Made by a program: the position numbers and the translations under genes. Shown here one piece after another: positions 11,633 to 22,300 of a stretch of 64,000 bases of DNA. The notes beneath the pieces were generated by a model. That model did not search any database. It had not been told where the DNA came from and worked only from the letters and a program-made list of their open reading frames with translations. The first letter of the stretch is position 1, and each line of letters opens with the position of its first letter. Source of the DNA: Bathynomus jamesi (taxonomy: Eukaryota > Arthropoda > Malacostraca > Isopoda > Cirolanidae); assembly GCA_023014485.1 (NCBI GenBank), contig JAJOZX010002701.1:166001-230000 (forward strand). The letters are read 5' to 3'.

Positions 11633-12227
11633 CAAGAAACCTGAAATTTCAAGTTTCAGATTGATCAGACTTATGGTTTAAAAGTTATGGCCCTTCCAAC
11701 TTTGGGGGTTCTCAGGGACCCCCAAATTACCATATCTTAGCCCCTAATTTAGATAGAAGAATGGATTTTTTTAAAATTTTTATATCAGATTAAACCCAAA
11801 CTTTATTTGTATAAGTGGCATTTAAGAAATTGCTGTGTATTTAGGCGTAAACTGTGTTTTGAGATTTGAATAGTGATAACTTCACTGAAAAAAATTATAT
11901 TTTCATTTTCATAATGATTTGTCACTTGCATTTAATTTAATTTTTTTTTCTGAAAAGTATGCTGCCTTATATGTAACTACCAATACGGTACTTATTTAAT
12001 TGTAAATTTGTTTCAAGAATGAAACGCGTAAGAAAACCTAAAACCCATAAGAAATTATGAGAATAAGGTTTAATTGGGACCTTAACACAATAAATGACAC
12101 TCAAAATTATGGTTAAACATTTGTAAAATACACTTTTTAAACTCTTTTATGTACCTTACTTTATAAAATATGTTAATAAAGTACAGTATATTAAACAGCA
12201 AATTCTTGCGCTTGATGAAGAATTTTG
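11633..12227. other. No gene seen
   Basis: AT-rich DNA. A small hairpin GGGGGTTCTCAGGGACCCCC sits at 11704-11723. No coding or repeat-family signal recognised. Confidence 0.6.
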
Positions 12228-13130
12228 GTCCAATTCACCCCATCTAAACCAGTGCCTCTCGGGTGAATTGGACCACTTTCTAGGGGCCTATCAATACATG
12301 ATATTGGTGTCTTGCAAACCTTCCATTGATTGGCCTATCAATACATAATATTGGTGTCTGGCAAGCAGTCCGATCATGCTGTTTCAGTGCATGATAATGA
12401 CAGTGATGATCTAAGTGACATTCTACCTCTCTTGATAATGAGGATGAAGTGAAATGCAGTGGAACTGATTTTAAGAAAATTCAGGAAGAAGAAGTAGAAG
12501 AAAAATACTATGCTGTGGACTATACTGACTTGTTTTATATTGGTAGAGTATTAAAAATTGGCAAAACAAAAATTACATTCAAGTTCTTACAGAAAGAGAG
12601 GTGCTGATGGAGAGTATGTGTGGCCAATCAGGGATGACATTGAAGATGTTGAGAAAAATAATGTGTTTGCAGGACCTATCAATCTTCAAAGCACCATCCC
12701 ATTTACCATTCCCAATGAAAAGGAACTGTGAGAACTGTAAAAGAAGTTCCTCTACTGGAAATTACCTCAATATTTCCAGGGAGGTGACAGAGACTAATGA
12801 AAAAAAATGTACAGGCCTGTAAATAGTTAGAATAAGTCTTGTAAATAGCTACTATAAGCATTTTAAAAAAAATGTTTTTATGTATAGTGTTTTCATGAGT
12901 GGTCCTATTCACCCCGCAACCTGGTCTGATTCACCCCATTTCTTTAGGGCAAGATGGACCTTGAAAATCATCAATAATTAGGTAAACACAGATACCGAGT
13001 CAATTTTATTTGCAAGACATATAGTTGCCTTTACTAGACATACTCATGGTAAGTTACAGGTTTTTAACCCCAATATTGAAAGCAGCAGAACAAAGTTAAA
13101 AAAAAATTGGTCTGATTCACCCCATCCACC
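12228..13130 (+). mobile_element. Unclassified transposon remnant with repeated TTCACCCCAT motifs
   Basis: ATTCACCCCAT occurs at 12234, about 12930 and 13113, and its reverse complement near 12260. Between them is one coding remnant (next entry). The ends could not be placed and no target duplication was found, so the class is open. Confidence 0.4.
12373..12732 (+). pseudogene. Possible transposase C-terminal module (YIGRV / WP.DD / VFAGP)
   Basis: With one frameshift near 12430 the frame reads DSDDLSDIL, EEKYYAVDYTDLFYIGRVLK, FKFLQKERGADGEYVWPIRD, DVEKNNVFAGPINL, PFTIPNEKEL and then stops. A C-terminal block with this spacing (YY..YIGRV, WP..DD, VF.GP) occurs in transposon proteins of arthropods that I remember but cannot name. 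The element's catalytic part is missing. Confidence 0.4.
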
Positions 13131-14140
13131 ACTATTTTTCTGTGTTGAAATATCAGCCAAATTTCGGAAGATTTGGTGAAAATAGTCAAATAACACAGCA
13201 CTCACCATGTGGTACATGTGAACTACACACATGATCAAACCTGCACTCCAGGTGCACTATTCATATTTTGTGCTGAAAAACAAATTTCCCTGAGATTTAT
13301 GGAAATTTAAGCTTATGGTTATGCTTTGTACATTACTGGTAGAAGGGTGATAATACACATAGCAACAAATAGGTCACAATAATTGTTATCTAGTATTGTA
13401 ATATAATTATTTGTAGATTAACTGAACAAATACCATATCTATTTATTGTTAAAAAAAATAAATTTCCCATTTATCTCGCTACTTTTTAGCATACCATAAC
13501 ACATTTATATGCGAGTATTTATTTACTAAAAATTATCTTTAAGCATCTAGTCTAGAGATGATGCAATCAGGCTTCCTTAAGGCAAGGTGTGTGAACCCCT
13601 TGCTCAACAAAATATCCCTGTTATTTCATCAAACTTCTGAAATTTGTTTGCATTTTCTTCATAGTCAAATTACCCACTGAAGTTGTTGGGAAACTCCTTA
13701 TATTTTGACAAAATGTTGAAATATCCAACAAATTTTGGAACTTTGCTGTAATGTGGACCCTTCAGGTATTTTGACAAGAGTAGAGCCCCAAACGTGTCGA
13801 ATTAGCAGGGTCAGTGTGTACTTCACTTTGTTTTAGAATCTGTATACCATTTCTGCCAAAATTCTCTGACTGGGATGTGAAGTAGGTTAGGTCGAAGTTA
13901 TTTTATTCAGGTAAAAATTATGTTATGGTTCCTATGTAGACCTAGAATTTATTAGGCTTTGACCAGTATAAGAGGTTTTGCCAAAGTGATGCACCAGATC
14001 TCATCAATTTTTGCCAGACTTTCTTTTCAATTTTAGGTCTTTGTGTTCATGAAGTAGAAATCTGATAAAGTAGTTAAAATTTTTATTAAAGGCTTGGGTA
14101 ATGCATTATTCAGTACATAATATCCTTTTTTTGCCTACTT
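13131..14140. other. No gene seen
   Basis: AT-rich, apparently unique sequence; no convincing ORF, repeat end or RNA gene. Confidence 0.6.
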
Positions 14141-14144
14141 GAAT

Positions 14145-14780
14145 TGAATCAAATAACCTTTATTGATAATAAAAATAAATACTGTACATTGGTTTTACAA
14201 TTTACAATGACATGAATAATTGTGAAACTGGACTATTTATTTAATTTAATTTGGCCTTTAAGCTTTAGGCTTTACTGGGCTCCTAGTAAAAGTAATTATT
14301 AATTAAAAATAAATAAATAAATTATTATTAATAGTTAAAGTATGTATTAATCTTAAATTATCATTATTGAACGTATTATACCAATACCATACAAAGAAAT
14401 CAATATTATATATGAAAGATAAGAACTAAACAATCGCAAGTAATGTCTTTAATCCTAGATTACACACAAGAAATGAATAAACAATAGAAATGTACATTAA
14501 TCCAAGATTTTTATTAGTATGCCATTATTAATTGGGATTCCAACTTGGTTTTAAACAAATTTACATTCACAATATTTTTTATATCAGCATTTAAATCATT
14601 CCATAGTTTCAATCCAATGAAAATGGGTAGTTTTTGAGATGCCAATCTAAATTGAGGTATAATGTGCTTTGATCTATTTCTGGTCTGATACAAGTGGATT
14701 TCTTGAGTTACAGAATATCTATTTACCCATTGTAAGTTAATGATTTTGTTCTTACACTCGTAAATAAAAATATTTGACAA
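14145..14780 (-). pseudogene. LINE 3' end: RT C-terminus plus 3' UTR
   Basis: The minus-strand ORF 14780-14514 (88 codons) reads YQTRNRSKHIIPQFRLASQK, FIGLKLWNDLNADIKN, NLFKTKLESQLI. This is the tail of a LINE ORF2, where the family pattern is YxTR...GxKLWNxLPxxIK...FKxxLKxxLL. Downstream on the minus strand is a 3' UTR with AATAAAGGTTATTTGATTC near 14150. It is severely 5'-truncated, as is usual for LINE insertions. Confidence 0.75.
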
Positions 14781-15723
14781 TCAACCTGAGATTTTGGTAT
14801 AAAATCAGTGCAGTTTGGTATTCTCACACTTAAGTCACGGTATAAAATATGCCCAATTCTGTAGACTGGCAGGCAAAACTAATTTAATTAGGGTATAAGT
14901 AACTTGTATTAATAAAAGTTTTTATTACCATTATTTTATTTATACTTTGTATAGGCTGATAAGTATATAATTAAAACTTAGTATGGGGTAGTTGATGCAT
15001 TACATTGTTACACTGTTGAAAAGAAAGGCAAAGTACTATAAATGAAGAGTTTTGAAATAGAGTAAATTTGGTATGTAGTTTCATGGCCACCTATTTTTTA
15101 GCAGCACCCATGACCCCTGACTTGCTGAGTTGGTGATAGTAAAGCTTAAAAGTTAAAGACCAAGTTAATTAAAATAAATAGTCCAATTTCACTTGGCTTG
15201 ACCCATGATATGGGTGGCCATAAAACTACTTATTTGCCATGAACTTCTTATTGGTAAATAATATATGAAACCTTTGTTTGCTAACTTATTAGACCCAAGT
15301 ATTTCTTTGGTTTTGATGAGTTTAATAATGAAACAATAATAATAATTCTGAAGGTCTAAAGAATATTGTCATATACAGAAAATTTGTCCAAATCCTATGA
15401 TATAGGGTCTACATTACTTTCCATAGTTACTACTATAAAAAAATTGTAGAATTTAATATACTCTACCAAATATTGTAGCCAATGAGTAGTTAGGATCTGC
15501 TTTATGAGTTATGTAAGTATGCTAATGCTTTTTATTTGGGCTCCTGTGACAGTAAGGTAGATCTGCTATGCACCTCTGGCTTGCTGTAATACTAATTTCT
15601 CATTTATTTTATGGTTGCTTATTAAAATCATTCAGATCAGAGGGGAGAAGTTTCTTTAGATTCAGGTGTACATAAATTAAAACTATGATCTTAAATGTGG
15701 GCTCACTTTTAATTAGGTACTTC
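14781..15723. other. No gene; one short repeat fragment
   Basis: AT-rich sequence. Near 15145-15180, AATTAAAATAAATAGTCCAA resembles the LINE 3' UTR family at 14230. Nothing else recognised. Confidence 0.55.
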
Positions 15724-15812
15724 CATCTACATGAGGAATGGAGGGTAGGTATTGGTTTTGGTCACGCCATCTACATGAGGAATGGAGGGTAGGTATTGGT
15801 TTTGGTCACGCG
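15724..15812. repeat. Tandem duplication, two near-identical ~44-bp units
   Basis: CCATCTACATGAGGAATGGA...TTTGGTCACG occurs twice in direct succession with no visible differences. It lies about 0.4 kb upstream of GIGYF exon 1. Confidence 0.85.
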
Positions 15813-16192
15813 TATATGTTCATTTGTCCCGATATGTGGAAGGATGAATGGACATGCACAGTTGCATGGTCTGTCCATACATCATCCACAAAATACTCTC
15901 AAATGGTCCAACTGTGTGAGAGTTCCGCGGGTAGTGGTTTACATTTCCTAATTCCTTTCCAGTATATTTTGTTTTGACAGAGAAAGTGGACTAGGCATTC
16001 TTCATTTTCAAAAATTTGATCAGTACAGGTATTTAGATTATTAAATGTAGGCTTTATATATGACTGACTGAAATAAGTGGGTTATATACAATACAGAGCA
16101 CTTCTAAGTTAAGGAGTATTTAATAATATATATACATATTTGCTTTAAGAAAATGATGATCTTCAAATGTTTATCTGTTTTTCTATTTTCAG
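15813..16192. other. Sequence upstream of GIGYF exon 1 (intronic)
   Basis: Ends in a polypyrimidine tract and CAG acceptor at 16192. No promoter or transcript start is evident, so this is best read as intron 0. Confidence 0.5.
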
Positions 16193-16379
16193 CCAGTTGT
16201 TCATTCTTGCAATAGCGGTTCATTGATAAATCCAACATACCGGAAGTTCTGTTTGTTACATTATAAAAGAAGGAATGTCTGAAACTGCACTTAAATTTGG
16301 TCCTGAGTGGCTCAGAGCCCTCTCTCATGGAGGCAGTGTCTCTTCTCCCCCTTCCAGTCCTGGACCTGTCAAATTCAAG
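16193..16379 (+). CDS. GIGYF: GIGYF coding exon 1 (start codon at 16275)
   Basis: The splice acceptor TTCTATTTTCAG ends at 16192. The ATG at 16275-16277 opens 35 codons ending PGPVKFK, and the donor GTAACA starts at 16380 (phase 0). Bases 16193-16274 are 5' UTR, so at least one non-coding exon must lie upstream; I could not locate it or a promoter. The ATG is chosen because FGPEWLRALS follows almost at once, as in the family's N-terminus. Confidence 0.9.
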
Positions 16380-19312
16380 GTAACATGAATCATCATTTGA
16401 GTTCAATTGGTACCAACATATTAGGATTCCATTGATGGAGATCACTTAAATTAATTGGTTAGATAAAGTGCATACACGTGATAAATTTAGAATTTTTGCA
16501 TTATTGCCACCAGTATCAAATATTTTTAAATTTTTTTTATGGAGAAGATATAGGCCTATGTAGTATATGAAACCAGTTTGCAGAATTGTTAGCAAACCTT
16601 ATGATCTTGATGCAAAATCTAACGTTGGCATCCCTATCTGTCCTGAGTGACCTAGAGCAGATTGTACAGCACCCTATGCATATCCCCAATTGCCTTGGAG
16701 AATTTAGGGTAGAGTGAAAAAATCAAAAGTGCCATGATCAAAATTGAGGGGGTCTAGATAGTTCTCTCTTGTCCAGGATTAAACTTTAAAACCAATTTTG
16801 GGTGGTTGCATACAAAACTGTGACTGCTACCAGCCAATTTATACAAATCATATGTGTGGGCAACCAAAATTTGAACCCAGTGACCTATATTGGGTTCTGG
16901 ACATGATAGAAAGACAATTTAAAAACTGTTTATGATGTATTTTTTACCTCTGAAACAGAGTAAAACATTTGCAGAGGGCTGCAGGCTCAATAATGCATCA
17001 AAAAAATTTATATTTTGTAATTTTTGCTCAAAAAATGCAATTTTTGGCCCTTTTTCTCGATATTTTATTTTTATTTGAAATTATATTTTATATTTTTCTT
17101 TTCAGGTTGAATTTATAGAATTGATAAATACATGTATTTTGATAACCTTATTGCCAAAAATACTGCATAGTAGGATGTTAAGACGCAGTGACACAAAATT
17201 CTTGATGAAGGTCACAGATTTTCAAGCACAGACTCATTCCCAATGGAAAGTGTCCTCTTGGTAAAGATGTCATCCAATGTGTAATGGCAAAAGAGAACTG
17301 GACAACCAGACAAGCAGTTGATACAGTTGCTCTAAGTCTGATTGAACACTGGATTTGATGCAATGTCTATCCAATTTCACGCCCCAGTGTCACCAGCAAG
17401 ATTCAGGATCTAGTCAAAGAATTTTTGAGGTAAGACAAATTTTCAGTCCCTTATAAAAAGATTTAAAATATGTCATACTTTTGTAAATTTTGTAGTTGCA
17501 TTTATTTGATTGTGACAGTAATTTCATTAACATAATCATGTGATTCAGTGATTTGCAAATTATAATAATGATTGGTAATAAATTCTGTTTTGACTAGAAC
17601 TTAACTTAGGGTTTATAATTGAAGTTTGCATTCACAACATTAAAGTTTTGGTAATTTTGTAGGTTTGATAGATATCCAAAAAAGAAATGAAATGTAGTGA
17701 CAAGTTCCGGAGTGATCTTTCTTCCTTTTTTGAAAAAACTTCCAAGTTGTTTGACATCTTCTATGAGGACTCAAATTGGAGAAGAGATTTGAAACATTTG
17801 TATCAACTCAAAATGACAGAAGAAGACTATGCTTTCTATGAGTACCAAAAAACAGCTAGAATAGGATTATGCGTTAGTTTTAAGGAATGCCTTAATTGGC
17901 AGACATCAGATACAAAAGGATAGGAGTACAGCAGGAACAAGCAAAAGAAAAGAATCAGTGAGTTTGATCTATATAAATTAAAAAACTTTTGATTAATGGC
18001 CATTGAAAATCTGGGTTTCTTGAAATGATATTGCTACAAATTATAAAATTTTATTTTTGTGTCTTTGGTAAACTATCTTGTATCATAATCATATTGTATT
18101 TTATTATCCCCAGGGAAGAGCTCAGAAGAGTTTTTCAAGTTGTTCCATCAAGCTCAGCAGCAATACATGACAGTAATCTCAACAGTCTCTCAAGTCAGGG
18201 CAGCCTGGAATCACATGATAAAACAGCTGGTGTCAGTGAACAACAGGAATCCAGTACAGAACAAAATAGGAAGAGTCTACCAAACCTCACTCGCCAGTGT
18301 GACAGGTATAGTGTATAGTTTAAAATATGAGTATACTTTGAACACTCTTGTTGCTCTGTTGACAATACCTTTGATAAAATGATTTGTAATCCATGTAATG
18401 TTGCTAATAGTTTGTCCAAATCTTGGACACTGCTGTCCAATGAAAATCTTGTTAGAATATTAACTTAATATAAAATAAATGTCTTTTACCAGATATCAAG
18501 TAAGTGACAGAGCTGGAGCAGCAGTTTTAGAGGATTATGGAATTATCACTATGGTACTACTGATAAGATGAACGTAATTGAGAGGTAACAGTCCAATTAT
18601 CTTGTACATTAGTATCTGATTCAAATTGAGTATTTCACAAAAAGGCATACATTTCAAACAAGTGTTGAAATTTAAATTTTGTTAGTCAAAACCTATGGAG
18701 CTTGCTGAAATAACTGTGTTTAAAATTGAGTAAATTTGCACTTTGAACTTTGCAGGAACAAGCTGAGAAGAGAGTGTGAAAAATATCGTAAAGCCATAAG
18801 AAAAGAGGAGGATAAATTGTGGTAGGATTTGAATGTTGCGATGGCATTATTCAACAAAAGATAAAATCAAGAAAACTAATGAAAGTGTTCAATACAAAAA
18901 TACAATATTCAGAAGCTGTTTAGATGATTTTTTATTACCGTACTTTGTTTAATGAGTGATACTTTAGATTAATCTTAAGTTGATTTGTAATATTTTCAGT
19001 AGAAAATTATACATATTTACCACAAATTTTCTAAAAAATTTGCAAAAATAAGGCTGAAAATTGCAATTTTTTGCCAAAAATAATATGGATTTTTTGATAC
19101 ATTACAGGAATACCTTGAAATTCATCATTAATTTGTTCTGGAATAACACGATGAAATGACGAAATTCGAGGTAGATTATAACATGTTTCAATGAGAAAAC
19201 ATATTACTGTATTATGTTATTAAACCGATTAATTAATCAAATTCTACTCATTTTTTGGCAGAATATAACAGGGTTGGCCAAATTTTGCATTTTTTAGAAA
19301 AAACCCAACCCA

Positions 19313-19348
<36 letters not shown>

Positions 19349-22300
19349 CAGAAAAAACCTAGCCCAGTTGGGGATTTTCATGGATTTTTTCATAATGTTG
19401 TTGACAAATCATGAATGTATAATACATCTTTACGATCTTGTATTGTATTCCTGCTTCCACTTTGCCTAAAATTAAAGGATAATACAAAGAATCACCATTA
19501 ACAGCCATCAAAATAGATAACAAAATCAAAATTATGACTGGTTTTACCTTGTCTGAATACCCATTAGGCAAAATGCACACAAGTCCATATCTTGCAGAAG
19601 AGGTCCAAGAGGAGAGTACAGACTTTGAGTGGTTGGGCAGCCACCAGAATAGTAGATAAGGCATCATGGACATCAGTTTCTAGTCATTTTCATAGCAATG
19701 CTTATGTAATTGTCTGAGGTTTTTCTTACTTGATAGTAGAGTTTTCTTTTTTTTGAATATCAGGAAAAATGATTTATTTTAGTTAGGCTAAGGCCTCAAT
19801 TTAAATGTTAAGGGTGGTACATTGTTATTTAGGGTTTTCAGTACCCATTTAGTATATCCAAGAGTAGCATATCACTCATTATGAAAGTTAATTGCATTAC
19901 ATTGATGAATTTAAAAAACTTGTTTTATTTTAATCTTTCCTTGTTATATTTTTATCCTTTATCAGATAGCATTATATATTTGAAACTAATTGGCAGTAAG
20001 TTGCTGAAAATATTTATATCTTGATTTGAAAGTAGTAAAAAAGGTTTTCAAGTATTAGAATTTGCAAAATATTGAAAAAACCCAAACTGTATAGGGTTTT
20101 TCCAGACTGGGCTTTTTCGAAAAAACCCATTGTACCCAATCATGCCAACCCTGAAATATAATGTATATTGCGTTGGTAAACAGTTGAATTTTGTCAAATT
20201 TGATAGTTTTTTTCACATTTTAAAAAAATGAAGACTCTACAAATATGGATGATGGATTGCGAAACTATAGGTAGTAAAAGATTGACATCTGCAAAATGAC
20301 AAATTTTGAGGTATTCCTATATTGAACCTGCAGCCCTCTGTAAATGTTTTAATCTGCTTCAGAGGTAAAAAATACATCATAAACAGTTTTTAAATTGTCT
20401 TTCTCATGTCCAGAACCTGAGATAGGCCTCTGGGTTAAAATTTTGGTTGCACGCACATACAATTTGTATAAATTGGCTGGTAGCAGTCAGTTTTGTATGC
20501 AACCACCCAAAATCAGTTTTAAGGTTTAATCCTGGACAAAAGACAACTATCTAGACCCCCCTCAATTTTGATCATGGCACTTTTGATTTTTTCACTCCAC
20601 CTTATTGGAGATAGGCCCAACATTCTGTATTTATTTCTTACCTCATCCTCCTCTTTATTCTGTCAAACTTTATTCTCTATTGGGCTCCTCCGACCACAAT
20701 CTTGTATCCGTTTCCTGTCCTATCTCTCCAATTTAGCCTTTGGCACTGCTGATTGGGAGGCCCTTAGGCAGTACTTCTCTGATTTCCCTTGGAATGATTA
20801 ATGCTTCCATAGCTGTGGCCCTTCTGAGTATGCTGAGCACATCATAGAGGTGATTCTCTTGGGCATGGAGGTGTACATTCCATGTTCTATTCCTATGCTT
20901 GTTCAAATGTTCTCTGCAACAGAGAGGAGGCTTTCAGAAGGTATTGTTGCCATTCAACTCTTGTTTCTCACTAGCTTATATTTCTGCCTAAAATTGTGCA
21001 AAATCTGTTGTTTGACTCACCAAAAATTCCTTCATCTGATGAAAATGTGAAAATCTATCCAATTCTAATTCTTCTCTCTCTGGGATCTAGCTAAGAACCT
21101 CTTCAACATCTTTACTTCCTCTTCTTTCCCTCCTCTCTTTCCATTCCAGTGGCTCAGTTGCTATCTCTTCTCCTGACAAGGCTGAACACTTTGCTCAAAC
21201 TTTTGCTCACAACTTCAACCCTGGACAATTCTGGTGCTGCTTCTCCATCTCCTCCCTCCTCTGACTTTATTATGTCTGAAATTAGAATCTCTTCAAAAGA
21301 TGTTTTTTCTGTATGGTCCTGATGGTGTTCCTGCTGTTTTTAAGAACTGTGCTCCTGTGCTGACACCCTGCTGAGGCAAACTTTTTCATCTGTTAATTTT
21401 CCTTCCTGCTGGAAGTTCACTTTCATTCAGCTTGTCCCAAAGAATGGTAACCACTCTCAACACACCAACTATTGTCCAATTGCTTTGATTTCTTGCCTTT
21501 CCAAAGTTTTTGAATCTATCCTTAAGATTATTCTCAAATGCCTCTCCTCACACTCTTCTCTCAGATCGTTGGTATGCATTCTGCAAGGGATACTCTACTG
21601 GTGATCTTCTTGCATATCTCTCATCCTCCTTTCACAGTTTTGGTGAAACTTTTGCTATTGTGCTCGACATATCAAAAGCTTTTGATTGTCTTGCACAAAT
21701 CTTTAATTTCCAAACTTCCCTCCTTCAGTTTTTATCCTTCTATCTGTACCTTCATCTCTAATTTCCTTTCTGGCTGATCTATAGCTGCAGTTGTAGATGG
21801 CCACTGTTCTTCTCCTAAAGCTATTAATAGTGATCTTCCTCAGGGTTCTGTCCTGTCACCCACACTTTTCCTTTTATTTATTAATGATCTTTTAATTCGC
21901 ACTACTTGTCCTATTCATTCCTGTGCTGATGATTCCACTCTTCACTTCTCCACCTACTTCCCAAAGCATCCCTCACAGCAGTCACTTCATGATTCACATA
22001 GGATGGCTATGGGAGACCTGACCTCTAATGTTTTTGCTATATCTGATTGGGACAGAGAAAACCTTGTGGCTTTCAATTCCTCAAAAACTCGGTTCCTCTC
22101 TGTCTGTCTACTTGTTATAATCTTCCACACAACTATCTCCATACCTTCAACAACACGCAACTCATTCCTTCTTCTTTTCTTAACATTCTTGGAAAGAACA
22201 CATATACTCTTTCTAAAACATCTTCCAAGAGGTTAGATGTGCTGTACCATCTCTGCAGTTTCTTCATCCCACTCAGTTGCTGTCTCTGTACAGGGGTCTT

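Larger units (their letters stand above)
16705..20604 (+). mobile_element. Element A copy 1: hAT-like transposon with ~330-bp inverted repeats
   Basis: The left TIR starts TAGGGTAGAGTG, and the right end in reverse complement starts TAAGGTGGAGTG. Both continue with GAAAAAATCAAAAGTGCC and stay similar for about 330 bases (for example the GCAGCCCTCTG block). The interrupted LINE shows TTGGAGAA on the left (695-702 in 16 kb) and TTGGAGAT on the right (20605-20612), consistent with an 8-bp duplication plus two extra bases on the left. The YARNG-type end and 8-bp duplication fit the hAT superfamily. It is internally deleted relative to copy 2 and carries nested MITEs. Confidence 0.8.
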
